This document shows positions 9,865-18,061 of a DNA stretch of 64,000 nt, piece by piece. Position numbers and translations under genes: made by a program. How positions within the stretch are numbered: the stretch's first letter is position 1; each line of letters begins with the position of its first letter. This stretch comes from Staphylococcus sp. KG4-3. GTDB taxonomy: Bacteria > Bacillota > Bacilli > Staphylococcales > Staphylococcaceae. The notes below the pieces were generated by a model. It saw nothing but the letters and a program-made list of their open reading frames with translations, ran no database searches and had not been told where the DNA came from. The stretch spans positions 2,418,001-2,482,000 of the forward strand of contig NZ_CP166245.1 in the NCBI RefSeq assembly GCF_033597815.2. Reading direction: 5' to 3'.

Positions 9865-10455
9865 TTAATCTAATAATGATTGTCCTGCTGCTACGCCTGC
9901 TTGTGTTAATTCATGACTATTGACCCAAACTTGCTCTACTTGAGCACCACGACTTTCGAAGATATTGATTACATTTTCACTAGCTTCGAAAGGAACAATT
10001 GGATCATGTTGTCCCATTGAAAGCAATACATTCATGTTACTTAGATCTTTGTTATCAACAAGATCTACTGGGTATAAAGGCGCATATAATAAAGCTTTTT
10101 CAAAAGATGTATCCGGATGTAAAATCATGCTGATTGCAATGTTTGAGCCGTTTGAAAAACCAACAGGTATTGCTTTTGACAAGTCAAAATTATAACGTTC
10201 TGCCGCTTCTTTTAAAAATGAGATTAATCTATTCGTACGATATTCTAAATCTTCTAAATCGTATTTTCCTTCCCCAAGTCTTTTAAAGAAACGATTCATT
10301 CCATTCTCAGAAATTTCACCTCTGATACTGAGAACACTGTATTTAGGATTAAGTGCTTGAGCTAAAGGTAATAAATCATTTTCGTCCCCGCCAGTACCGT
10401 GTAATAAAATAAACGTTGGTGCGTTTGCTTCACCTTCTCTAAAAATATGTTCCAT
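9865..10455 (-). CDS. mhqD: MhqD-like alpha/beta hydrolase (carboxylesterase)
   Basis: Cytosolic serine hydrolase of 196 residues, carboxylesterase/phospholipase type. The complete triad is visible: nucleophile in GFSNG (S101), D151 in MGQHDPIVPF and H181 in VNSHELTQAG, plus the oxyanion motif LLHGTGGDE (residues 17-25). Last gene of the leftward unit mhqR - VOC - VOC - mhqD, 30 bases after the preceding gene. In Bacillus and S. aureus, mhqD belongs to the MhqR regulon induced by quinones and related electrophiles; its substrate is unknown. Start ATG with AGGAG ahead. Confidence 0.85.
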   Translation of the reverse strand: MEHIFREGEANAPTFILLHGTGGDENDLLPLAQALNPKYSVLSIRGEISENGMNRFFKRLGEGKYDLEDLEYRTNRLISFLKEAAERYNFDLSKAIPVGFSNGSNIAISMILHPDTSFEKALLYAPLYPVDLVDNKDLSNMNVLLSMGQHDPIVPFEASENVINIFESRGAQVEQVWVNSHELTQAGVAAGQSLLD

Positions 10456-10485
10456 AAATTTTCATCTCCTTTTTCATCATTAATG

Positions 10486-11385
10486 TTAAACGCGTATCTG
10501 TGGTAATAAACGTAATAACTCTTCTCTTCTATCTTCATACTGTGACGGTAATACTAACTTTTGACCTAACTGCTCAAAAGGTTCGTCTATCGTAAACCCA
10601 GGGCCTTCTGTTGCAAATTCAAAGATAATACCACCGTGTTCTTTCATGTAAATTGCATTAAAATAGCTACGGTCTTTAACTTCTGTTACGTGATAGCCTC
10701 TATTACTCATATATGCTTGCCAATCAAGATGTGCTTGGTTTGTGGAAACTGACCATGCAATGTGATGCACAACGCCAACTCCCCAACGAACGTTTGTGTC
10801 AGCAATTTGTTTTTTTATTATAATGTGATGACGCCACTCACCTTGTGTTTCAACGTGAATATAATCTTCATCTTCGTTCGTTTTAACTAGACCCATATCA
10901 GTTGTTAAAGTTTTTACTGTCTCTTGTGGATTTGAAGATAATAGTGTGACACCATGAAAACCAATAATGGCTTGTTGGTCTCTTTGCACTTTGTCATCTT
11001 CTACTAATGCTAGCGGTAAACCATGTATATCTTTGAACTCTAACGTTTTATATTCAAATAATTGTGTAGTCATTGTTTTTATTTGATTCATTTCTAAATG
11101 TTGTGCCCACGCCTCTAAAGATCCTTTTGGCACTCTGAAAGCAATACGTTCTACTTGCCCATTTCCAATATGTCCTTTATGAGTATTTGGCCAGTTGAAG
11201 AAAGTAATGATTGTGCCATTATCTACTGAATCATTCGCAAAATATAAATGGTAAGTTGAAGGATCATCATAATTTACTGTTTTCTTGATTAGTTTCAAGT
11301 TTAATATATCTCTATAAAATTTTATATTTTCTTCAGGATTACCTACAATTGCTGAAATATGATGGATATGTTGAATTGCTTTCAT
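10486..11385 (-). CDS. VOC-family ring-cleaving-dioxygenase-like protein (MhqE/MhqO type)
   Basis: Cytosolic protein of 299 residues built from two vicinal-oxygen-chelate modules. Candidate metal ligands are the HH pairs at the start of each module (IQHIHHISAIV, residues 4-14; VVHHIAWSV, about 209) and the Glu in IIFEFATEGPGF near residue 260. Relatives MhqA/E/O are annotated as hydroquinone or catechol dioxygenases protecting against quinones. It follows a paralogue in the same direction, with mhqD after it. S. aureus mhqRED has one such gene, here there are two. Start ATG with TAGGAGG. Confidence 0.85.
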   Translation of the reverse strand: MKAIQHIHHISAIVGNPEENIKFYRDILNLKLIKKTVNYDDPSTYHLYFANDSVDNGTIITFFNWPNTHKGHIGNGQVERIAFRVPKGSLEAWAQHLEMNQIKTMTTQLFEYKTLEFKDIHGLPLALVEDDKVQRDQQAIIGFHGVTLLSSNPQETVKTLTTDMGLVKTNEDEDYIHVETQGEWRHHIIIKKQIADTNVRWGVGVVHHIAWSVSTNQAHLDWQAYMSNRGYHVTEVKDRSYFNAIYMKEHGGIIFEFATEGPGFTIDEPFEQLGQKLVLPSQYEDRREELLRLLPQIRV

Positions 11386-11469
11386 ATCGTTTCCTCCTAA
11401 CTTTCTAATTGTTTAATTATTACATTTCACTATGGCTTTGTTGTTATTAATTATGGCCGCCTGCGCTAG

Positions 11470-12426
11470 TTATCTTCTAGTGTCAAATGGACGTATTTCT
11501 GATTCAATATACCCACGTTGTGATTCTAAAAATGGCGGTAGCGCTAAACTTTCACCTAATGTTTCATAAGGCTCATCATCCATAAATCCAGGGCCATCTG
11601 TTGATACTTCAATTAAAATATGGCCAATGCGTGCATATAGTGCCTCGAAGTAAAATCTATCGACTAAACCTGAATTACCTATGCCCACTGCTTTATATTT
11701 CTCTAACCACTGTTCAATTGCTTCATGATCTTTCAATCTAAATGATACGTGGTGTACTTCACCATAACCTTGTCTCGCTTCAGGGCCTTCAGTATCTTTT
11801 CTTAAAATAACTTGGCCGCCATTACCACCTTCACCAACTTCTAAAATTGCTACATCTTCTTCTACAATAATTGCTTTCATACCATAAATTTCTTCTAAAA
11901 CTTTCTTGAAATCATCAAAATAACTTACAGTAATTTCAATCGGACCTAAACCATAAATCGCTTTATCACTTGGTACTGGACCATTTTTCCATGGTTTACC
12001 AGGTGCAACACCTTCATTATCCTCATCAGATACAAGTTGATAACTTTGTCCATCTTCTTCTTCAAATGGTAATACTTTTGTGCCAAATAACTCTTGTATA
12101 CCTTCATGTTGCACCCCGAAATTATTAAAACGTTGTTCATAGTATTCAAGAGCCGCATCATTAGGTACTCTGAATGATGGACGTGTAATTGAGTTTGTAC
12201 CAGGTGCGCCTTTAGGTACATTAGGAAAATCAAAGAATGTCATATCTGTACCTGGAGAACCTTGATCATCCGCAAAAAATGTGTGATAAGTGTATATGTC
12301 GTCTTGGTTAACTGTTTTCTTAACAAGTCTCATACCTAAGACTTCAGTGAAAAATTTATAGTTTCTTTCAGCGTCATCAGTCATAGCTGTTACGTGATGG
12401 ATTCCTAATAATTGATTATTTGTCAT
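11470..12426 (-). CDS. VOC-family ring-cleaving-dioxygenase-like protein, mhqR-proximal copy
   Basis: 318-residue two-module VOC protein, paralogous to the next gene downstream (both end with EVSTDGPGF/EFATEGPGF and a DEPYE or DEPFE motif). Likely metal ligands are HH in GIHHVTAM (residues 9-16), HH in EVHHVSFRL (about 227) and the Glu of HILIEVSTDGPGF (about 273). Predicted non-haem-iron dioxygenase for hydroquinones, by analogy with MhqA/MhqO/MhqE. A second MhqR-like site lies at 12450-12467, between this gene and mhqR, so it may have its own controlled promoter. Confidence 0.85.
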   Translation of the reverse strand: MTNNQLLGIHHVTAMTDDAERNYKFFTEVLGMRLVKKTVNQDDIYTYHTFFADDQGSPGTDMTFFDFPNVPKGAPGTNSITRPSFRVPNDAALEYYEQRFNNFGVQHEGIQELFGTKVLPFEEEDGQSYQLVSDEDNEGVAPGKPWKNGPVPSDKAIYGLGPIEITVSYFDDFKKVLEEIYGMKAIIVEEDVAILEVGEGGNGGQVILRKDTEGPEARQGYGEVHHVSFRLKDHEAIEQWLEKYKAVGIGNSGLVDRFYFEALYARIGHILIEVSTDGPGFMDDEPYETLGESLALPPFLESQRGYIESEIRPFDTRR

Positions 12427-12449
12427 AATAAAACTCCTCTTTATAATTT

Positions 12450-12467
12450 TATCTCGATTTCGAAGTA
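12450..12467. promoter_or_regulatory. Second, degenerate MhqR-type operator
   Basis: TATCTCGATTTCGAAGTA matches the palindrome TATCTCGAATTCGAGATA at 15 of 18 positions. It lies 24 bases before the start of the first VOC gene, the place expected for a separate MhqR-controlled promoter inside the cluster. Confidence 0.55.
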
Positions 12468-12495
12468 ATTTAATTTAAAATTTTAAGTGCTACTA

Positions 12496-12936
12496 CTATT
12501 CTATAGGTTGAGCACTTAGTTTTTTTAAAGCATGTTGCAATACAGTTATTTCGTCATTAGTTAACACTGAAAATGTTGATTCTAATGTTGAAGCATGATC
12601 AGGAAAAATTTCATCCATCATTGCATAGCCTTTTTCAGTTAACGACGCGTTCGTCACACGTTTATCCTGTTCATCCCGTTGTCTACTGACGCATCCCTTT
12701 TCTTCAAGTTTATCCACGACATAGGTAATACTACTGCTCGCAATAAGTACTCTATTACCAATACGCTGTATCGGTTGGTCGCCTTTGTTATAAAGTAATT
12801 CCATAACTGCAAATTCAGTTACGTTTAAGCCATGCCTTTGGACATCCTTTCTAACAATCTTCATTAAATGATCTAACGTTCTATTTAAACCAACAAACGA
12901 ATTTAAAGATTCTTTCGTACGATCCATAGGATTCAC
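12496..12936 (-). CDS. mhqR: MarR-family quinone-sensing repressor MhqR
   Basis: DNA-binding repressor of 146 residues with a MarR-type winged helix ([28 protein letters not shown], about residues 66-93, recognition helix and wing). In S. aureus and Bacillus, MhqR represses mhqED-type genes and is released by quinones or antimicrobials with quinone-like mode of action. Two starts are possible: GTG at 12936 (3 bases after AGGGAG) or ATG at 12927 (12 bases after it). A near-perfect MhqR palindrome sits just upstream at 12951-12970, so it should repress itself. Confidence 0.88.
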   Translation of the reverse strand: MNPMDRTKESLNSFVGLNRTLDHLMKIVRKDVQRHGLNVTEFAVMELLYNKGDQPIQRIGNRVLIASSSITYVVDKLEEKGCVSRQRDEQDKRVTNASLTEKGYAMMDEIFPDHASTLESTFSVLTNDEITVLQHALKKLSAQPIE

Positions 12937-12950
12937 CAGCTCCCTAAATT

Positions 12951-12970
12951 TTATTTCGAATTCGAGATAA
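12951..12970. promoter_or_regulatory. MhqR operator
   Basis: TTATTTCGAATTCGAGATAA, a 10-10 inverted repeat with one mismatch. It contains the 18-base palindrome reported for S. aureus mhqRED (TATCTCGAATTCGAGATA, recalled). It is 14 bases before the mhqR GTG codon and in the gap shared with the divergent aldehyde dehydrogenase. Confidence 0.8.
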
Positions 12971-13163
12971 ATTATAACTCTTCTTCTTTAACTAGTCAAC
13001 AATTAAGTATAAAAATTATACTGATGCATTCTGAACAACTTCTAGTAAGCTGTTCTGGTTCTAATTTTATGGTTAACTACAACAACTTATTATTAGAAAA
13101 ATGAAGTATGTTGTTTTCAGAAGTATTATCAGTGGTATGCAAAGAGTGTGGAGGTGTCAAACA

Positions 13164-14588
13164 TTGAACCAATTATTTATAAACAATGAATTTATCGAAA
13201 GTAAATCAACAGACACTATGGACGTTATCAATCCTGCAACTGGAGAAAAAATAGATACGATAACATTTGCAACTGAGTACGAGGTTAACGATGCAATTGC
13301 TAAATCAAAACAAGCTCAACTAGAATGGGAGCAAACACCAGAACCTACTCGCTCAGATCACGTTAAGTTATTAATACCCTTACTCGAAAAAAATAAAGAT
13401 GAACTTGCAACATTATATGTTAAAGAACAAGGTAAAACACTAGCATCTGCAAAAGGTGAAATAGATAAAGCAATCCACTTTATTAATTATATGACAAGTT
13501 TAAGTATGAACAATAAAGGTGAAGTGTTACAAAACACTAGAGAAAACGAGACCATTTTACTAACTAAAAAGCCGATTGGTGTTACTGCAGGAATCGTTCC
13601 ATGGAACGCACCCATTATGGTATTAATGAGAAAGGTCATCCCCGCAATAATTACAGGTTGTTCTGTAGTAATTAAACCGAGTGAAGCAACATCATTAATA
13701 ACACTGAAAATTGCAGAACTTATTCGTGATTCAACAATACCAGCAGGGCTTGTCCAAATACTTCCTGGTACGGGAGAAACGGTTGGTACTCAATTAGCAC
13801 AACACCCTGATATCCAACTTATTTCACTTACAGGTAGCATGAGATCTGGTAAATCAGTGTATGCTGAAAGCGCCAATACAGTTAAAAAAGTAAATTTAGA
13901 ACTTGGGGGTAATGCTCCAGTGCTAGTAACTCCTAATGCCAATTTAGACAAAGCTGTTGATTACATCGTTACTGCCAGAATCAATAACGCTGGACAAGTA
14001 TGCACATGCCCTGAACGTATTTTTGTACACGAAGATGTTCACGAGGATTTTGTAAATAAATTAAAAACTAAAATGGAACAATTAACAGTAGGCGATCCAT
14101 TTGATGAACAAACTGATTACGGTGCGATTATTAACCAACAACAACTTGATAGTATTGATGGAAAAGTCCAAAATGCCATAAAAAATGGCGCTACTTTAAT
14201 TACAGGAGGACATAAGATAGAACGTTCTGGTTTCTTCTATGAACCTACTATTTTAGATAACGTAAACGTTGAAGATGAAGCCTTTAAAAATGAAATTTTC
14301 GGTCCTGTTCTACCTATTGTAACTTATCAAGATTTTGATATTGCAATTACACAAGCCAATGATACAAATGCTGGTTTATCATCCTTTATCTTCTCTGAAA
14401 ATTTAAAAGAAATTATGTTAGCTACTGAAAAACTTAAATTTGGTGAAGTCTATGCAAACTGTGAAGCCGAAGAAGTAGTGAATGGATTCCATGCAGGTTG
14501 GAGAGAATCTGGTATTGGTGGTGCCGATGGTGTACACGGTTTAGAAGAATATTACAACACTACTGTATCCTATATAAGATATGACTAA
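13164..14588 (+). CDS. Aldehyde dehydrogenase, lactaldehyde dehydrogenase-like
   Basis: NAD(P)+-dependent ALDH-superfamily enzyme, 474 residues, cytosolic. The nucleophile is the first Cys of AGQVCTCPERIF (about residue 280) and the general-base Glu is in NLELGGNAP (about 246). The GQVCxCxER pattern is like E. coli AldA (lactaldehyde/glycolaldehyde) rather than betaine aldehyde dehydrogenase. I start it at TTG 13164 because GGAGGTG (13150-13156) sits seven bases ahead; upstream in-frame codons have no such site. It is divergent from mhqR and shares that promoter gap, so regulation by MhqR is possible but unproven. True substrate unknown. Confidence 0.85.
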   Translation: MNQLFINNEFIESKSTDTMDVINPATGEKIDTITFATEYEVNDAIAKSKQAQLEWEQTPEPTRSDHVKLLIPLLEKNKDELATLYVKEQGKTLASAKGEIDKAIHFINYMTSLSMNNKGEVLQNTRENETILLTKKPIGVTAGIVPWNAPIMVLMRKVIPAIITGCSVVIKPSEATSLITLKIAELIRDSTIPAGLVQILPGTGETVGTQLAQHPDIQLISLTGSMRSGKSVYAESANTVKKVNLELGGNAPVLVTPNANLDKAVDYIVTARINNAGQVCTCPERIFVHEDVHEDFVNKLKTKMEQLTVGDPFDEQTDYGAIINQQQLDSIDGKVQNAIKNGATLITGGHKIERSGFFYEPTILDNVNVEDEAFKNEIFGPVLPIVTYQDFDIAITQANDTNAGLSSFIFSENLKEIMLATEKLKFGEVYANCEAEEVVNGFHAGWRESGIGGADGVHGLEEYYNTTVSYIRYD

Positions 14589-14644
14589 AAACATGACATA
14601 GAAAATTTTAAAATAATTATCTTTTTAGTCAAATAGTAGTTAAA

Positions 14645-14673
14645 AACCCTGAGACGTTATTTGTCTCAGGGTT
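14645..14673. terminator. Bidirectional terminator
   Basis: AACCCTGAGAC / GTCTCAGGGTT, 11-bp perfect stem with a 7-base loop, followed by TTG on the plus strand and TTTTTA on the minus strand. It sits between the converging aldehyde dehydrogenase and zinc lipoprotein genes. Confidence 0.88.
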
Positions 14674-14682
14674 TTGTTAATC

Positions 14683-15663
14683 TTATTCATTTAATGCTTT
14701 ATCTAGCGATTTTATATTTCGTTTCATTAAGGATTGATAAGTAATATTGCTCTCTTTACTTTCTTCTTTGGAAAGTGTTGCCATATTATGAAAACTTAAT
14801 GGCGTTGAATTAGACTCTTTCTGTATTACATCAGTAACTTTAGATGAAATATTTTGTTCATAAAGTACATAAGGTTGTTTAGTTTGTTTGATATTGTTAA
14901 CAATATTCATCAAGTCTCTTTGACTTGGTTCTTCATTATTCATACCACTGACACCTTCTTGTTTAAACCCATAACGATTGGCTAAATAACCAATAGAATC
15001 ATGAGAAATCACTACAGTGTCACGCTTTGGATGCTCTGTAATTTCATTTAATCTTTGGTTGATATTATCTAAATCGTTAACGACTTGATTATAATTGTTC
15101 TCGTAATAAACTTTATGTTGAGGATCTTTTTTTATTAAATCATCCTTGATTGATTTCACCATTTTTTTATTAAGTACTGGGTCTAGCCAAACATGAGGGT
15201 CTTCACTGCCTTCTTCATGGTCATGACCCACCTCTTCGTGATCATGTGCATGCCCTTCATGCTCGTGCTCATGTTCATGACTTACAACTAAATCGTCATG
15301 TGTAAAACCAGCTGCTAATGCTAATTTTAAATCTTTATTATTTATAGAACCTGCAATTTTTTTAGCAACTGGATCCATTTCTTGGTTAGAATAAATAAAT
15401 AAATCGCCTTTTGCAATATTGACCATTTCCTTTTGTGTTGGTTCAAAGGTATGCATATCGGCTCCTGGCGGATAGATAGATTCTACATCTACATATTTAC
15501 CGCCTATTTGTTCAGTAAAACTTTGAAACGCAAATGCTGTAGTATAAATTTTAAGTTTATTTTTTGAACTGACGTCTTTGTTTTCGCCTTTATTGATATT
15601 GTCACATGCACTCAACATCACAACAACTACACATGCCATAATGAGTATTATACTTTTTCTCAA
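14683..15663 (-). CDS. adcA: Zinc-binding lipoprotein, AdcA/ZnuA-like, without ZinT domain
   Basis: Substrate-binding lipoprotein of a zinc ABC importer, about 326 residues. The N-terminus is a lipoprotein signal with lipobox LSAC (Cys20). Zn ligands expected for cluster A-I proteins are visible: the His in GADMHTFEP, the His in EDPHVWLDP, a His in VISHDSIGYL, and a His/Glu/Asp-rich loop of about 30 residues near 127-153. The start is TTG at 15663, six bases after GGAGGGG; an in-frame TTG at 15678 lies inside that site. S. aureus AdcA, as I recall, is about 515 residues with a C-terminal ZinT domain, which is absent here. No permease or ATPase gene is adjacent. Confidence 0.88.
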   Translation of the reverse strand: MRKSIILIMACVVVVMLSACDNINKGENKDVSSKNKLKIYTTAFAFQSFTEQIGGKYVDVESIYPPGADMHTFEPTQKEMVNIAKGDLFIYSNQEMDPVAKKIAGSINNKDLKLALAAGFTHDDLVVSHEHEHEHEGHAHDHEEVGHDHEEGSEDPHVWLDPVLNKKMVKSIKDDLIKKDPQHKVYYENNYNQVVNDLDNINQRLNEITEHPKRDTVVISHDSIGYLANRYGFKQEGVSGMNNEEPSQRDLMNIVNNIKQTKQPYVLYEQNISSKVTDVIQKESNSTPLSFHNMATLSKEESKESNITYQSLMKRNIKSLDKALNE

Positions 15664-15679
15664 AAAACGCCCCTCCAAA

Positions 15680-15694
15680 TCGAAATTATTCCGT
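15680..15694. promoter_or_regulatory. Putative Zur operator
   Basis: TCGAAATTATTCCGT matches the Gram-positive Zur consensus TCGTAATNATTACGA at 12 of 14 defined positions. It lies a few bases before the ribosome binding site of the zinc lipoprotein gene, so Zur bound here would block transcription when zinc is ample. Confidence 0.5.
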
Positions 15695-15837
15695 TAAAAC
15701 TATAAACTTATTTTCATGATATTTCAATGGTTTTTACTTAATCTACTAATATTCTTTCTTTATTCAAGACTCGTTTTGTTTAACATTCATTCAAATGTGA
15801 TATTTAATATATATGACTTATAAATAGGAGAGATAGT

Positions 15838-16116
15838 ATGGCTGAAATTAAACAAGGTTCAAACAAGTTTTATATCGGTGACGACGAAAATAATCCACAA
15901 GCACAAATCACTTTCCAACCTCAAGGAGATAATCAAATCAATATTGACCACACTGGCGTCCCTAAAGAACTAGGTGGCCAAGGTATCGGTTCACAATTAG
16001 TAAAATCCGTAGTTGATTATGCTCGCGAAAATAACTTAAAAGTTGTTGCTACTTGCCCATTTGCTAAAAACGTGATTGAAAAAAATGATGAATACCAAGA
16101 TGTCTACGCTGGATAA
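15838..16116 (+). CDS. Small GNAT-fold N-acetyltransferase, YjdJ-like
   Basis: 92-residue protein of the Acetyltransf_CG/YjdJ group of very short GNAT proteins. It has the acetyl-CoA binding stretch PKELGGQGIGSQLVKSVVDYARENN (split around residues 40-64) followed by VVATCPFAKNVIEKN, typical of the group. Preceded by AGGAGAGA. Single gene with a strong terminator about 70 bases after it. The acceptor substrate of these small GNATs is unknown. Confidence 0.82.
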   Translation: MAEIKQGSNKFYIGDDENNPQAQITFQPQGDNQINIDHTGVPKELGGQGIGSQLVKSVVDYARENNLKVVATCPFAKNVIEKNDEYQDVYAG

Positions 16117-16166
16117 AGTTAAAAATTTCAATCAAACAGATTAATATTTGGTTCGACATGTATTTA

Positions 16167-16188
16167 TTTCATTTGTATACAAATGAAA
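16167..16188. promoter_or_regulatory. Perfect 22-bp palindrome
   Basis: Arms TTTCATTTGTA and TACAAATGAAA with no spacer. A loop-free dyad is more like a dimer-binding site than a terminator; its core TTGTATACAA resembles GntR-type operators. It lies after the small acetyltransferase gene and just before the terminator hairpin, with no downstream start codon on the plus strand. Confidence 0.4.
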
Positions 16189-16228
16189 GGTGAAACTAAG
16201 TAGAAATAAATGGCTTAGTTTCACCTTT
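16187..16228. terminator. Bidirectional terminator
   Basis: AAGGTGAAACTAAG / CTTAGTTTCACCTT, 14-bp perfect stem with a 12-13 base loop, then TTTT on the plus strand and ATTTG on the minus. It lies between the acetyltransferase and the ABC exporter genes. Confidence 0.85.
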
Positions 16229-16291
16229 TTTCATTATGTTAAATATAAATTAAATCTATTATAAACACACTACTATCTTTAGAACAAAGAG

Positions 16292-18061
16292 TTAACCATT
16301 TTGAAGTAAATACATATTATGATATATGCCTTTTTGTGTAATTAATTGTTCATGAGTACCACATTCGACTATCTCACCTCGATTCAAAACAAAAATCTGG
16401 TCCGCATCTTGAATTGTAGATAATCGATGAGCTATCGCTAATGTTGTCCGACCTTTACGCATTTCATTTAATGATTGTTGTATCTGTTCTTCAGTCTCAG
16501 AATCAATATTGGCAGTTGCTTCATCTAAAATTAAAATTTTAGGGTCTGTAGCAATTGTTCTAGCAAATGCAATTAACTGCCTTTGACCACTTGAAAAAGC
16601 ACTACCCTTTTCAATTACTTTGTGCTGATATTGTTCAGGTAATTGCTCAATAAAACGATTAGCATGAACAAATTTTGCCGCTGCCTTCACTTGTTCATAC
16701 GTCATTGTAGGGTGATATAATTTTATATTAGACGCTATAGTTCCATAAAAGATAAATGCATCCTGTAATACTAAACCAATTTTTTCTTTTAATTCTGATT
16801 TAGGTATTGTCTTGAGGGAATGTCCATCTATCTTAATATCTCCTCGTTGATATTCATAAAACCTCATAAATAAATTGATGATTGAACTTTTACCAGATCC
16901 TGTGTGACCAACAAGTGCTATCATTTCTCCAGGATTAGCAGTAAAATTAATATTTTTTAGTACATCAGTATTGCCATCATAACTAAAACTAATATTTTCA
17001 AACTCTATTTTCCCAGAATTTATGTGATTTGATTCAATTTCATTTTGCTGTGGCTCATAAGTATCGTCATCGATTAGCGCAAAAACTCTACTCGCCGATA
17101 CAAGCGCTTGCTGTAAAATATTTAAGTTTTGGCTAACTTGATTAATCGGTTCAAAAAAGCGTTCCATGTATTGAATAAATGCAAAAACTACACCTGCTGT
17201 CACGCCAGTGGTAAAACTAATTATACCGAAATAAGCAAGAATCATTACAATAGCAAAGATTGAGATAGAACTAATAGCCGGTCTTAACAGTAAACTATCT
17301 AGTTTCACTGTTTTCAACATATAATGATAATGTTCATCATTAATCTGATTGAACTCTTTGTTTAATCGTCTTTCTTGATTAAAAGCTTGTATAATTTTCA
17401 TGCCTTCAATTGACTCTGCTAATTTTGAATTCAAATCAGATAAACGCTGTCTTGATTTTGAAAATAAATACGCTGAATACTTACGATAAGTAGACAAGAT
17501 AACAAAAATAATAGGCAAAAAGACAAGCGCTATTAAAGCTAATTTGACGTCTAATACAAACATCATGATATAACTAGATATCATCAGAAATAAGGCCATA
17601 ATAAAAGTTGAGAACACTCCCACGATCATGTCCACAATTGTTTCGGTATCATTTGTTAGTCGTGAGACAATACTACCACTCGGTACTTCATCAAAATATT
17701 TCATTCCTAATTTCCCTAGTTTATTAAAAGCATCAATCCTCAATTGTTGAATCACTTTAAACGCTAAATATTGAAAGAGATATTGGCTAAAATAAAGTGT
17801 TAATGCACCAATTATTTGTACACTTAAGAAAATCGCAATGAGCCAAATCATAGCACTTCTCGGAAAGTCTTGTGGCGTTAAATAATCATCAATAAATATT
17901 TTCACCATATAGGGCGTCATCATGCTGGCAACAGTTGATATAATCAATGTTAAGAATGCTAAAATAATAATCCACTTATAGGGTAATGTGTATTTAAATA
18001 ACCTTATCAGCACACTTCCTTGGTCTTTAGCGGTTAAGTTAGCGTGTTCGTATTCAGTCAT
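16292..18061 (-). CDS. Multidrug-type ABC exporter half-transporter, YheH-like
   Basis: Six-helix membrane domain (about residues 15-315) fused to an ATPase domain (about 335-585). Walker A is GHTGSGKS, Walker B LILDEAT with the catalytic Glu, and the H-loop IAHR. Its signature is FSSGQRQ instead of LSGGQ. Together with the partner gene upstream this fits a heterodimeric exporter with one degenerate ATP site. The start is best put at the ATG at 18061, nine bases after AAAGGGG; an earlier ATG at 18070 abuts that site. The gene overlaps its partner by 8 bases, so translation is probably coupled. Exported compound unknown. Confidence 0.88.
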   Translation of the reverse strand: MTEYEHANLTAKDQGSVLIRLFKYTLPYKWIIILAFLTLIISTVASMMTPYMVKIFIDDYLTPQDFPRSAMIWLIAIFLSVQIIGALTLYFSQYLFQYLAFKVIQQLRIDAFNKLGKLGMKYFDEVPSGSIVSRLTNDTETIVDMIVGVFSTFIMALFLMISSYIMMFVLDVKLALIALVFLPIIFVILSTYRKYSAYLFSKSRQRLSDLNSKLAESIEGMKIIQAFNQERRLNKEFNQINDEHYHYMLKTVKLDSLLLRPAISSISIFAIVMILAYFGIISFTTGVTAGVVFAFIQYMERFFEPINQVSQNLNILQQALVSASRVFALIDDDTYEPQQNEIESNHINSGKIEFENISFSYDGNTDVLKNINFTANPGEMIALVGHTGSGKSSIINLFMRFYEYQRGDIKIDGHSLKTIPKSELKEKIGLVLQDAFIFYGTIASNIKLYHPTMTYEQVKAAAKFVHANRFIEQLPEQYQHKVIEKGSAFSSGQRQLIAFARTIATDPKILILDEATANIDSETEEQIQQSLNEMRKGRTTLAIAHRLSTIQDADQIFVLNRGEIVECGTHEQLITQKGIYHNMYLLQNG

